DNA from: Priapulus caudatus
Lineage: Eukaryota; Priapulida; Priapulimorpha; Priapulimorphida; Priapulidae
NCBI RefSeq assembly: GCF_000485595.1
Contig: NW_014577219.1
Span: forward strand, 39,129-71,613
Direction: 5' to 3'
DNA: 32,485 bases
Part shown: piece after piece, positions 1 to 10,692 of the stretch
Layout: the number at the start of each line of letters is the position of its first letter
Position numbering within the stretch: position 1 is the stretch's first letter
Program-made: the position numbers and the translations under genes
The notes under the pieces: generated by a model
Database searches by the model: none
Told to the model about the DNA's origin: nothing
The model's input: the letters and a program-made list of their open reading frames with translations, nothing else

Positions 1-45
1 CCCGGCCTTTCATTGATGACAGGGAAGCTGGGCGTTGGCAGATTT

Positions 46-1107
46 CCCTACTGCCCCTTCCCTCCTTCCAGCCAGCTGGCTCCCGTTCTCCAATTCCTCC
101 TTCTCCACCAAGTTTCTCCTCGCTCCTCCAACACCTCTCCCTTCTCCTTCCCTCCTCCACCAGCTTTCTGCCGCTTACTCAACGTAGCCTTCTCCCTTCT
201 CCCTTCCCTCCTTTGTCCACCAGCTTCTCCCCCTCTTCCTCACCACCACTTCCATTCATCTCGCATCCTTCTCCACCAGCTTCTCCTCTTCTTTCCCTCC
301 TCCTCCTACCGAGTCTTCAGTTCTCCCCCTCCTTCTCGCCGCGTGTTCTGCTCCACATGCTTGCTGCTCAGTCTGCGCGCCTTCCTCCTGTCTCCGCCAG
401 CCTTCTCCCCCTCGCTCCATCTTCCACGCAGATTCCCCTCTCCCCTCCTTCTCCACCAGCTGCTCCCCCTCCTCCCTTCATGCCACGCAGGCTCTCCCTT
501 CTGCCTCCTGCTCCTTGCTCTCCCAGGCGTGTCTCCCCTCCTCTGTTCTCCATCCAGATTCTCCCTTTCTCTCTCCGTCTACTCATTCTCCACCAGGCTT
601 CTGCCCTTCCCCCCTGTCGTCCTCCGACGCGAGCTCCCGTTCGCCCCTTCCTCCTTCTCCACCAGCTTCTCCCTTCTCCCCTTCTTCTTCCTTTACTTTA
701 GCGTTCTCCCCCTGCCTACTTCCTCAGCAGCTTGCTCCCTGTGTCTCCCCCTTCCTCTTCCACCAAGCTCCCTTCTTCTCCCCTCCTTCTCCCTGTCCTG
801 CTGGTCTCCACGCAGCTTCCCCCCCCTCGCTCCGATCCCACCTTCTCCCTTCTCCCCTGCCTCCTCCACCAGCTTCTCCTTCTCTCTTCCTGCGCTTCTC
901 CACCGAGCTTCGTCCCCTTCGCCTCCTCCTCCACCAGCTTCTCCCTTCTCCCCCTCCACCTCCGCCTCCAGCTTCTCCCTTCTCCCCCTCCTCCTTCTCC
1001 ACCAGCTTCTCCCTTCTCCCCCTCCTCCTTCTCCACCAGCTTCTCCCTTCTCCCCCTCCTCCTTCTCCACCAGCTTTTCCCCCTCCTCCTTCTCCACCAG
1101 CTGGTGG
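46..1107. repeat. Pyrimidine-rich minisatellite (CTTCTCC / CCACCAGC units)
   Basis: The plus strand is almost wholly C/T, with repeated CCACCAGCTTCTCCCTTCTC units separated by variable CCTCCTCC runs. Units become most regular from about 920 to 1100. All open frames here translate to Ser/Pro/Leu or Gly/Glu/Arg low-complexity sequence and are not genes. The reverse complement resembles the purine-rich tract at the right end of the window. Confidence 0.9.
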
Positions 1108-1189
1108 GTGGGCATATGTTTTCATGAACCAAAGTATGGTCGTCCCGTCAGTGTACGTCAGTGTGACGTCAGTGGCTATCTAGACACCT

Positions 1190-1310
1190 ATAGAAATAGT
1201 ATAGATAACTAAATAAATAAATAATAATAGTATAGTATAAATAATTAATAAATAATAAATATTATTATAGATAAATAGTATAGAAATAGTATAGTATAGT
1301 ATAGTATGGT
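1190..1310. repeat. AT-rich AATA/TATAG simple repeat
   Basis: Short tandem AATA and AGTAT units follow each other here. The tract forms part of the interior of the foldback-like element. Confidence 0.8.
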
Positions 1311-1412
1311 TATCGATACTATTTCTATGTATACACCATAGATAGTGTTTGGGATACCATAGGAAGTCAAGTATATAAGATAGTCGAGTTGGTTGATAGT
1401 AAGTGTTAGTAT

Positions 1413-1462
1413 ATAGGGTTAGGGTTATTGTTGGTTTAGGGTTAGGGTTAGAGTTAGGGTTA
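1413..1462 (+). repeat. Interstitial telomere-like TTAGGG tract
   Basis: About eight imperfect AGGGTT units on the plus strand lie inside the 1095-1671 inverted-repeat element. The units are degenerate, so this is not an active telomere end. Confidence 0.85.
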
Positions 1463-1708
1463 CGTTTAAGATTTTTGCATCATTCTTTGATATACGGAAA
1501 GTCTGATGCGGAAGTTGATATGCGTAGTATGAAATATGACCATGCGCAACCACCAGCACCATCAGCAGGCTGTATGCATTCAACTTCGGAGATAGCCGAG
1601 TTCGTGCGTGACGTCAGGGCACGTCACGACCCCACTTTGGTTCATGGAAACATATGCCGACCCAGCTGGTGTTTTAGCTGAAGTGGAAATCGCCATATTT
1701 GAGCATAT

Positions 1709-1740
1709 ATGCGAAGTGCGCATGCGCATACGCATCCTAT
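1709..1740 (+). repeat. 32-bp direct repeat, copy 1
   Basis: This 32-base stretch, starting ATGCGAAGTGCGCATGCGC, occurs identically at 2082-2113. The two copies flank the CCCTAA tract. It contains the small palindrome GCGCATGCGC. Confidence 0.9.
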
Positions 1741-1749
1741 ATCATTTAT

Positions 1750-2021
1750 TTCGGGTGTTGCTATCCCCCGGACGTAGAGGGAAAGTCACGTGATACAGTT
1801 GACGTATACTTCAAAGTCCAAATCTTTCACAGAAAGATTCCACAGTCATACTTCCGTACTAGACATGGCTTTATATCCCTAACCCTAACCCTAACCCTAA
1901 CCCTAACCCTAACCCTAACCCTAACCCTAACCCTAACCCTGATCCTAACCCTAATCCTAACACTAGTGCTGCCACATTGCGGTACTGTCCCTCCACGCCC
2001 GGCGGATAGCATTTCCCATTT
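1750..2021. repeat. Diverged inverted repeat bracketing the CCCTAA tract
   Basis: Sequence at 1750-1786 (GCTATCCCCCGGACGTAGAG core) is an imperfect inverted copy of 1984-2021 (CCACGCCCGGCGGATAGC core), roughly 70-75 percent by eye. The pair encloses the telomere-like tract at 1877-1964. Confidence 0.5.
1877..1964 (-). repeat. Interstitial telomere-like CCCTAA tract
   Basis: About fourteen CCCTAA units on the plus strand are near-perfect on the left and degenerate (GATCCT, AATCCT, AACACT) toward the right. The orientation is opposite to the tract at 1413-1462. Confidence 0.92.
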
Positions 2022-2081
2022 ATTTCGCAGGTCAGATATTTTGCACACAAAGACTAGCTGTGATTGGTCGAGTCGGGACGC

Positions 2082-2113
2082 ATGCGAAGTGCGCATGCGC
2101 ATACGCATCCTAT
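2082..2113 (+). repeat. 32-bp direct repeat, copy 2
   Basis: This is identical to 1709-1740. Sequence downstream of both copies also shares TATTTCG, so the ancestral unit may be longer. Confidence 0.9.
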
Positions 2114-2249
2114 CTCCGATATTTCGCAAGTTAGAAATTTCGCGCATATACACCGGCATATATCCTTCGCTACACTGATATGCAAGCTGCGAACTGAGAA
2201 AAAAATACAACGCATCCAATTAGCGAACAATCAAGCGAAGAATGCGAAT

Positions 2250-3690
2250 TGAGTGTGGAAATATACACAGCCTCTCGCACACGCTGTTCAATCTTCCACA
2301 CGTGTAAAGAAGTAAATAAGTGTAAGGGCCGGACACACTAGGCGATTAAATACGTAAGTACTACACGTGTAAGTAAACACGTGTAAACGAGTAGTGGAAG
2401 AAAATATCACAGACGTGTAATATTTTCCACACGACGCAGACAACGGCGTAGCCAGGATTAAATCTAAGGGGGTGGGTGAGGGGGTGTCCCCACTCCCACA
2501 GTGAAAGCTTTTTGCATTTTGATGTTGTTAATGGTGCAATTTGGTGCATGTTGTTGGCATGTTTTATCGACTTGAAACAGTCCTGCTGGTTTAAATCAGG
2601 TAGCAGTATTTTGATGTAGATATTTTAACAAAACAAGGATATCATTTAAATAAATTTCTAGTATTGATTTTTATAATGAATATCATGAACACCGTCTGCT
2701 AAGCAATCAAACAGAAATAGCATGAATTAAGATGAGGTTTACGATCACTTGCAAATTACATTTTATACAAAAAGTCATGTAACATTACAAAGATACGTGC
2801 TGGTAACGTGTGTGATGACACTCGAGAGGGGGGAACACATTTCATCCGAGCGCCATGTACATATACAAGCAAGAGGGAAAATACAGCTCTCTCAAGCCTA
2901 CCGACCGGTCCCGCGTTCATCCTAACGCATTGTAACGCATTAACCCGGTATTCTGCTTGCTTAACCAACATTAACCCGCATTAAACGCATTAACCCGGTA
3001 TTAATTGCTTAACCCGGTATTCTGCCATGGCCGTTTATCAGTAAATGACGCAGTCATAAAAATGTCTGTTGTCAGCTGGTTGTATCAATCATATCAAAAT
3101 CTCATCGCTCGCATTCATTTTAATTTTACATACACAGTACACTGCAGACGTATTGTCTAGACGCATTGTTTGAACCAAACTTGATACAATGTATACACAA
3201 TGATACATCACATTAACTACATAGTCACATACATTACGCTGGCGCTTGCAAATATGCTATGCCTGCTGTATAATGCTAGAGTGGCCTGCGCCCGCTCAGA
3301 TCGCGCGCACTCGCTCAGATGCGCTGCCGTATAAAGTTGATAACTCAACAACCACTATCCCGATTTTGGCGATTTTTTTTACTATCCCGGCGAGATACCA
3401 AGCATTGAAATCTGGTATCCAACACAAGAATCTACTATTCCGCGGATATCGGGATACCGCTAATTTCGAATTTATAGTATATACACACAATATAGCCTGT
3501 GGGGCTGTGGCGATAATGACATAATGTCAATAGCAAACGTGAGTCAGACAGTCACAAACTATACCGGTATATGCATCATCACCCACCCCCGGCGACTATT
3601 CAGGCCCCGGCGTATCTTTACCCCCGGCCATTAATTAATCACAGTGTCACACATGCCTTTATTCAAGCAGGGGCTATTGTTCGAGGGAAT
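2250..3690. other. No gene recognised; scattered short repeats
   Basis: The 2270-2440 part has several ACACGTGT motifs and a short hairpin (GTGGAAGAAAATAT against ATATTTTCCAC). GCGTAGCCAGG at 2450 followed by G-rich sequence recurs inverted near 6640, suggesting a dispersed repeat fragment. At 2926-3025 GCATTAACCCGGTATT-like units repeat loosely. No coding region can be supported. Confidence 0.5.
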
Positions 3691-3692
3691 AC

Positions 3693-3697
3693 GGTAT

Positions 3698-3761
<64 letters not shown>

Positions 3762-3834
3762 TGTGCGTGTGCGTGTGCGTGTGCGTGTGCGTGTGCGTGT
3801 GCGTGTGCGTGTGCGTGCTGGGTGCGGGGTGTGT
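3693..3834. repeat. TG microsatellite grading into a TGTGCG repeat
   Basis: A pure TG run is followed by about nine GTGTGC units, then diverged sequence. Open frames across it are repeat artefacts. Confidence 0.95.
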
Positions 3835-4027
3835 GTGCTACGATGTGTAGTATCTGTATTGATCAGCTTACGTTAGTAAGCATGCGCGCAAGTATCACCC
3901 AAGAGGGGGCTGATTCGAGCTACATGTATTCCGTATATAATAAGATGTTAGGTGATTGAAAAGCGAGTATATGCCATTAATGCAGGTGTTCGCACTGATG
4001 GATTTCAGGCTTCACCGAGTTTGTAAA

Positions 4028-4295
4028 CACAGCCCCCCCCCCAACACACAACGAACACAATAGCAGCACACACTACAACACACAACACACACCACACACA
4101 CCACACACACACACACCCACACGACACACACACATACGCAACACCGCACACGCAACGCACACGCACAGCCTTAGCGGCCCGGCACAGTCCACACGCACCA
4201 GCGCACACACGACACGACACACACACCACAACACACACACACCCCAGGGCACGCACGACGCACACCTGCGCACGCGCACGCAACGCACATGCACC
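4028..4295. repeat. CA-rich low-complexity tract
   Basis: ACAC runs are interspersed with ACGC and ACGAC variants. The antisense frames read Cys/Val-rich and are not genes. Confidence 0.85.
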
Positions 4296-5879
4296 ACGCC
4301 ACAGCCACTACGCGAGTCCTCGGCCAGAAAGACACAATCCGTATAGCGTGCGAACAGCGGTCGCAGTACAAGGAACATAAGATTTTTACTCAGACTCGAG
4401 AGATATGTACTGGGACCAAACAACATATTGAAACATGGAGTGAAAACATCCTCACGATCATCATGTTCGCTTTCTTGTGTGGACATATCTCTAACATATA
4501 TGCTTTCGTGTGTGGGTGGGCTCATCACCAAAGCCTAGTCTGTTGCAGCCCGTTCCATGATAAAGGCTGAAACAAGCCTAGCATCGTTTTATTGTTCTTC
4601 ATCCAGCTTTCGTGACGCCGCTGACAATCCAGCTGATAGCACTCAGGATAATGCCAGGCTTTAGTCATTCAGATGTAGGCTCCTTCAGCCTATTTTCTGA
4701 GGCCTATTTTGCGGTTGGCCAGGTTGGGTGTGACCAGGTATAACTCAGGTGTAGTAATATAAACGTACCCGATGAATAGCTTCACCACACACGTTCGCAT
4801 GCTCATCATTTTCCTGTATACGATCATACTACTATATGACACTAGCGGAAGGCAGGCCCGAGTTTGTCGTTTTAAGCGTATGGCGTTCCGCGCAAGACTC
4901 GCGTGCGCCGCGTGTGCTCGCGCGACATCGGAAGCTGGGGCCCCTTGCTGGGGGGCCGTCCGGCGACTCAGTTCCGCTACATGTGTGGTAGAACGCGGAT
5001 GTTTTTCATACGTAAGTGTGTGTGTCACTTTTGGAACGGCCAATTTTCTATAAAAAGTTTTAAATCACCCCATTCCTTTGTTCCTTTTTGAAAAATTCAG
5101 ATGGTTCTCAGTCTTCAACGGTAAAATTTCAGTTTTATATAGTATTTAAAGATACATTTTTTGTAAACAAGATATTGGTCGATATGACTCGAGTATATGA
5201 TCCTACCGATGGGGACGGGCAGCTAAATATCAATATGGTTTCGTACTCTAAATACATCCTCAAAAAACAGCGAGCAGATAAATGGCAGTCAGACCCCACT
5301 CGGAACCGCGTCTGGGAGGAGTGGAAGCAGAATGGTGGAGAACAGGAGCGAAGGGAGAAGAGATAAAAGTGGAGAAGGAACAGAAAGAAGTAAAGTGAAG
5401 AAGAGCGGATATATGACGAGGAATAAAGGTAAAGAATAAAGGAGTGTAGACTGACGCCCTCTACCACGATCAACCCTAGGCGATAATCCGGAGGCCCTAT
5501 GCTGGCCAGCCGGTGTGACGCTCGACAAGGCGCACGTACAGTGAAGCTGGTAATTTCCAGGGGCGATACTGGGCCCACCGAACGCCCGAAGCGTCGGTTG
5601 CAAGATGATCCGGCCAAGATTAGCCATAGCAGGAGATATGAGGTTAGGCATAGTGTGTGCGTACGGCACATACCCGTAGCCCTCTGCGTAAGTTTAGTTG
5701 ATCTGTAACGTGGTTAACCTGACACCAAGGTTCTCTGGGTAAAGTCCAAATTCGTGCGACCGCGTGAAAAGTCACCGGTTTTGTCCGACCGGTCCGACCG
5801 CTGTTGTGGGTGGGAGGACTGACGACGCACAGCGCTGACCACGCCGCGCGACCGCACGCAGCGCACGCGATCTCGCCTG
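4296..5879. other. No gene recognised
   Basis: The sequence is of mixed composition with short open frames only. None shows a recognisable domain, and no convincing set of spliced exons was found. Part of 5330-5420 is purine-rich (GAAG/GGAG). Confidence 0.4.
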
Positions 5880-6003
5880 CGTCACACACACAACCGACGA
5901 CTACACAGGCACCACCAACACACACCACACACGCAACACAACCACGCCGACGCACCAGCAGGCACAGCGCCAACACACCTGGACACACCACACACACACA
6001 CAA
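5880..6003. repeat. CA-rich low-complexity tract
   Basis: ACACACA runs are mixed with ACGAC and CACCA. No other signal was seen. Confidence 0.8.
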
Positions 6004-6669
6004 GCACTGGACAGTTATCACGTACCGTTTATTTTTTTTCTTTGTGAAGAACTGGTCAATTGTGTGACTTTTTCTTTTCCGATCCATGATGCGAAAACAA
6101 ACGTTTTATGGAGATGCCATAACAAATCTGCGTAAGAATTTTCTAACTCTTACTTACTAATTATATTTAGTAAATTTATTTTTTACCTAATATCCTTCCG
6201 CGAAACCGGCCGCGCGAGCGGCACGTAGGTTCGCAACAATATGTAATCGAGAACCCTCGGACCATTCAACAGAATAGCGGGCTTCTGTTTTCTAGGCATG
6301 ACGGGAAGAGTCGAATGGGTTTTCCGATTGAACAATATGCAGACATTTAAGGCATAAGAAAATAGTTCTTACTTAACTTCCTTTACAGCTAGAACTAGAC
6401 ACTGATTAACTACACTGAAAAGAGGAAAGGATGTCAGGTGCTTATCAACTTGGCAGTAGTCCCCGGTATTTTCCTCGTATAGCACGAATTTATATAATCT
6501 TACTTTGGAAATAGTTGCAAGGCGGCGGCTTCAGCCGCTTCTCATGCATACACGCAAGTTGGCGCAACTTTATTTTCCATTTTTTTCGCCTTCTAAATCT
6601 TAGGGGGGGCGACCGCCCCCATCAACCCCCCTGGCTACGCAACTGGACGCAGATCGAGGGATTTTGCAT
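6004..6669. other. No gene recognised; dispersed-repeat fragment near 6600-6645
   Basis: Unique-looking DNA is followed by a G-run/C-run fragment ending CCTGGCTACGC. That end is the inverted counterpart of the GCGTAGCCAGG fragment at 2450 and resembles the ends of the 10693-11209 element. Confidence 0.4.
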
Positions 6670-6745
6670 GCGCACACGTTATGGAACTTGCTGCGCCATC
6701 GTCCACGTGTGGACGATGGCGCAGCAAGTTCCACAGCGTGTGCGG
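6670..6745. repeat. Near-perfect palindrome
   Basis: Positions 6683-6732 form a 50-bp palindrome centred on GTCCACGTGTGGAC. With two mismatches per arm it extends through CGCACACG/CGTGTGCG to about 6670-6745. It could form a cruciform. Its function is unknown and it may be a minimal foldback element. Confidence 0.85.
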
Positions 6746-7001
6746 CGGGCTTAAACCTCTCAAGACGATCTCTGCAAAATCTTTCCCCATCGCACACTAC
6801 ACGTTAGCACGCTCGCGCTGAAATTGGTTTTTGTTTTGCTGGCCGAGCATACAAAAACTCACTCAGCGATATTGACTTTCGGAGAAAATTTCACCGCTGC
6901 TTCTTTATTCTCTTATACTACAGTTTGTAATCGCCAGAGTAGCAATAACTGTGGAGATATCGCTCCTCAAGTGTCCACCTCAGGCCTAGGGGAGTCACTT
7001 G

Positions 7002-7349
7002 AATCGCAAAGTTGTAACATAAGACGGAATCAAAGAACGTGCCAGAGCGTGTAGGTAAAACGAAATAGGAAGATAGCGGAGAAAATTGCAAAGAGAAATA
7101 ATTGGAAAGTAAGATGTAAGGAACGCGCGAAAAAAGTGAATGATATTGAGAGGGAGTAGAGATTTCGCGCGCGCGCGGGGGGGCGGGATCTCTACTCCCT
7201 CTCAATATCATGCACTTTTTTCGCGCGTTCCTTACATCTTACTTTCCAATTATTTCTCTTTGCGATTTTCTCCGCTATCTTCCTATTTCGTTTTACCTAC
7301 ACGCTCTGGCACGTTCTTTGATTCCGTCTTATGTTACAACTTCGCGATT
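7002..7349. mobile_element. Large inverted repeat (162-bp arms, 24-bp spacer), foldback/MITE-like
   Basis: The left arm 7002-7163 and right arm 7188-7349 are nearly identical inverted copies; the few mismatches seen include AATCGCAAAG against AATCGCGAAG at the outer ends. The spacer is a CGCGCG run followed by a G-run. Both strands carry short frames that mirror each other and are not genes. No target duplication is clear. Confidence 0.85.
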
Positions 7350-7379
7350 GAGAGAGAGTGAGATCGTGTAAGGGAGCGC

Positions 7380-9075
7380 GAGGAGGGCAGGGTGAATGGA
7401 TGGATGGATAGTGGATGGATTGACGGATGAATGTATCGCGATCATTGTAGTGATATAATATCTATATATCTACTATCTATATCTCTATATCTAGGAGCAG
7501 AGAGAGAGACGAGAGAAGATAACATAGCTAAATAGGAAAGTGTAGATCGGCTAGATAGATAGATCGATAGATAGATTGATCGATAGGCTAGATGATCGAT
7601 AGCTAGTAGCTAGCTAGATCGACACCGATCGCTCGCTCGATGAGATAGAGAGTCTAGATAGCTAGATCGCTAGATAGATAACTTAGATAGATCGATAGAT
7701 AGATAGATCACCGCTAGACCCGATAATAGCTAGAGTAGCTCGATAGATAGCTAGTACGAAGATCGATAGTATAGATAGATAAAAATTCGATAGATCGATC
7801 GATAGCTAGCTAGATAGCTCGATATTTGCTAGCTAGATAGATAGATAAGATCGAGTAGATAGATAGCTCGATAGCTATGATAGATAGCTCGCTAGCTGGT
7901 ATGGATGGCTGGATGATTGGATCTGATAGATAGATAGCTCGCATAGATAGCTAAGATAGATAGATTCGATAGTCTGATAGATAGCTAGATAGACAGCTGA
8001 CAGCTGATCGATAGCTAGCTAACATCGCTCGGATCGACTCGATAATACGCTTCGCTCGATCGATAGATAGCTGATCGATTCGATAGATAGCTCGCTCGAT
8101 CGATCGACTGCTAGACGCGAGGTGGATTTAACGCCAGACCGATATGCTAGATATGATAGCTCGTGAAATGTATCGCTAGCTAGCTCGCTAGCATCGATCG
8201 ATAGATCGATAGCAGCTAGACGCTCGATCCAGCTAGATAGCTAGCGCTAGATCGATCGCTAGATCGCTGATAGAGCTCGATCGATCGCTGCTCGATCGCT
8301 AGATAACTAGGGCTAGATGGGGGGATCGATCGCTCGCCGATCGATAGCTAGATCGATCCGATGCTCTGATTGATACTACAATAGAATAGCTCGATCGATA
8401 GATCGATCGTAGTCGATCGACACGCTAGATCGATCAATAGATAGATAGATCGATAGATAGCTGATGAGCTAGACGCAGATGATAGATAGATAGATCGATT
8501 AGTAGCTAGCTCGATCGATCGACTCGATCGATAGCTCGACTTAGATAGATAGATTCGCTCGATAGTCTAGATAGATCGATCTGATCGATCCGTAGCCAGA
8601 TCGCCTGATAGACCGATCGACAGATAGCGCACTACGCCCGATAGACAGATAGATAGATCGATAGATAGATAGCTAGCTAGCTAGATAGCATAGCGTCGCT
8701 CGTATCGCTAGCTCGATTCGCTCGCTAGATAAGATCGATCGTCGATCAGGGCTAGATATTGATCGCTCGCTCATGATAGATCGATCAGCTCGCTAGCTAG
8801 CTAGATGAAGATCGATCGATCAGATAGATAGCTCGATCGCTAGCTCGATAGATCGCTGCTAGATAGATAGATAGATTCGATAGATAAGCTTCGAGATCGC
8901 TCGATATGCTAGATATCTGTAGCTAGAGTCGCTCGCCTCGCTATGCTAGATAGGATAGCTATCATATATCGAGATAGCTCAGCTAATACATCGAGGGCTC
9001 GATCGATCGACTCGCTAGTAGCTGATAGATAGCTAGACTAGAATCGCTAGATAGCTCGACGCTCGGCTGCTCGAT
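7380..9075. repeat. Degenerate GATA/GATC/TAGC tetranucleotide mosaic
   Basis: About 1.7 kb is built from GATA, GATC, TAGC and CTCG tetramers with irregular order and no fixed higher period. It starts with GGAT repeats near 7395. No gene is possible here. It may be an old GATA satellite decayed by slippage, or may in part reflect poor assembly of a simple repeat. Confidence 0.9.
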
Positions 9076-9499
9076 AGGATAGCTCTCTGACTATCCACAA
9101 CGCAACACAGTCGGGTTGGATAGATAGTGGAGAAATGTAACGTTGCACGGTGGTTGGCACCGATACTTCTGACACAGCTCCTGGCTCTCTGCCATGGAAA
9201 CAAATCTGCGGAATGCGGAAAGGGAATCGTGTCAAGTGCTTCGCGTGTTCCGCTTGCAAATCGACTGTCCTTCTAACTACGCACGCAGCTCTAGCCTGCT
9301 AGCCTGCTACTGAAGCTGTGGCCTGCCCGTGTATGTGCCAGAGTGAGACCGACTCCGTGAGTCGTTGAGAATCGTAGTGTGTTTTGCCGCAGGGACTTCT
9401 GGTGTCAGTCTACGTGCTCACACCACAGATACCGCCCCCGCTACGGTGTGAGATCGGCTGACTAGCTGAACAGCGGCTTCACAGAGGCGTAACTAACTA
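9076..9499. other. No gene recognised
   Basis: Unique-looking DNA lies between the tetranucleotide mosaic and the foldback element. It contains only short frames without recognisable similarity. Confidence 0.4.
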
Positions 9500-9795
9500 A
9501 CGCTGAGAGGGTCTATGTCCCCCAGGGTACTGCCGGATCGTACCCTGGGTACGGCCCGGTATACCGGAACGTACCTTGGTACCATCTAATATGCCGGACC
9601 GTACCTCGCCTACTCCACTAACGAGTCTAGGGAGTCGCCTACGCCTACGCCTACTCCCTAACCCTAAACCTAATCCTAACACTAACCCTAACCCTAACCC
9701 TAACCATATCAAATAGTTACCAGGGTACGTTCCGGTATACCGGACCGTACCTAGGGTACGTTCCGGCAGTACCCTGGGGGGCATAGACCCTGCGT
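9500..9795. mobile_element. Foldback element with 36-bp inverted ends, family copy 1
   Basis: The inverted ends 9509-9544 and 9755-9790 share GGGTCTATG, CCCCCAGGGTACTGCCGGA and CGTACC with two mismatches. The left end starts ACGCTGAGAG. The interior contains GTACC/GGTAC-rich sequence, a CCTACG repeat and a CCCTAA tract. A diverged relative is at 25350-25825. There is no coding capacity, so it would be non-autonomous if mobile. Confidence 0.75.
9656..9705 (-). repeat. Interstitial telomere-like CCCTAA tract
   Basis: About eight CCCTAA units, some degenerate (AACCTAATCC), lie within the foldback element. They grade from an upstream CCTACG repeat, which suggests internal expansion and not capture of a chromosome end. 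Confidence 0.85.
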
Positions 9796-9989
9796 CTAAC
9801 TAACAACTCTGTACAACTTCCAGCGCTCCGTGTTACAGTAGCAAGGATGAAGACTATATCGCGTGAATGCTGGATGCTGGGTGCTGCGATCTAGCTTTCG
9901 ATACGTTTCGCTGGCGTGTATCGCACACTGCTGGTGACTATGCAGCCTGGCTACTGCGTTTCCTTGGCTCACCCTCAGTCCTGTAGTTC

Positions 9990-10050
9990 TACTGCTAGTC
10001 TCTGTCCTGTAGTCCTACTGCTAGTTCTAGTAGTTAAGCCTTTTAACTAG
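9990..10050. repeat. Short tandem repeat (CCTGTAGTYCTACTGCTAGT)
   Basis: Two adjacent imperfect copies of a roughly 25-bp unit occur here, followed by TAGTTCTAGTAG remnants. Confidence 0.6.
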
Positions 10051-10082
10051 TCCTTTTAACTAGCCTTTTTTATAGTAAAAAA

Positions 10083-10136
10083 TCCCCTCGTTGCCCACTG
10101 GCAAAGGCACTGCTCATGTGGCAGTGGCAACGAGGG
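10083..10136. repeat. Hairpin-forming inverted repeat
   Basis: CCCTCGTTGCCCACTG pairs with CAGTGGCAACGAGGG with one bulge, leaving a loop of about 20 bases. It may be the end of a small element. It is not a recognised RNA gene. Confidence 0.6.
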
Positions 10137-10609
10137 CTATAGTACTAGCGTCCTATAGACACAGCTAGGTGATGAGATATAGAACGGAGACGGAGCACGA
10201 TGGGGGTTTCATTGCTCGTGGACGTGCGCGGAGAATTCTCATAGCGCGAGATCTAAGAGCAATCAGTATGAGTGCATATAGCTGTAGGTGCTTAGGCCCC
10301 TATCTCTGCCGAGCCACACACTCGGGGAGAGATGAGAGGAGAAAGCTATTAGAAGATGGTGAGGGGTGGAATTGCTCCCCGTAGGAAATACGTACAGCGG
10401 AACATTGTGCCGCCAGCCCAACGAAAGGTCCTCCGCTGTATGTGTAACAGGAGTGTGTAATATAGATGATATATAGCATACGCTATTATAGATATATTGT
10501 AGATATGCTGTAGATATTGTCAAATAAAATAGTCTATATTATACACGCCTGCCATTCGTATTAGAATGCAATAGCAGTGCAGCGTGCTTGATAATGAGTG
10601 AAATCGAAA

Positions 10610-10690
10610 TGATATCATTTCGATATCATGGTACATAGCTGGTACGATAGCTGGGTTACATGGTACGATAGCTGGTACGATGGTAGCTTA
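10610..10690. repeat. GGTACGATAGCTGG short repeats and small palindrome
   Basis: GAAATGATATCATTTC is palindromic at about 10605-10622. It is followed by three imperfect GGTACGATAGCTGG units up to the candidate MITE. Confidence 0.55.
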
Positions 10691-10692
10691 GA

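Larger units (their letters stand above)
1095..1671. mobile_element. Foldback-like element with about 65-bp inverted arms and a telomere-like interior
   Basis: The left arm from 1095 to about 1160 and the right arm from about 1607 to 1671 are inverted copies. Both carry CACCAGCTG, GGCATATGTTT and CATGAACCAAAG, then GTCGT and GACGTCA-type sequence. The interior holds AT-rich TATAG repeats and a TTAGGG-like tract at 1413-1462. No coding sequence was seen. No target duplication was identified because the left end abuts the minisatellite. Confidence 0.6.

Noticed and set aside
13-1212. 399-residue open frame and overlapping frames on both strands
   Set aside because: They are translations of a pyrimidine/purine minisatellite (Ser/Pro/Leu or Gly/Glu/Arg), with overlapping frames on both strands and no domain.
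1877-1964. True telomere or chromosome end
   Set aside because: The tract is short, partly degenerate, internal, and matched by other tracts in both orientations inside inverted repeats.
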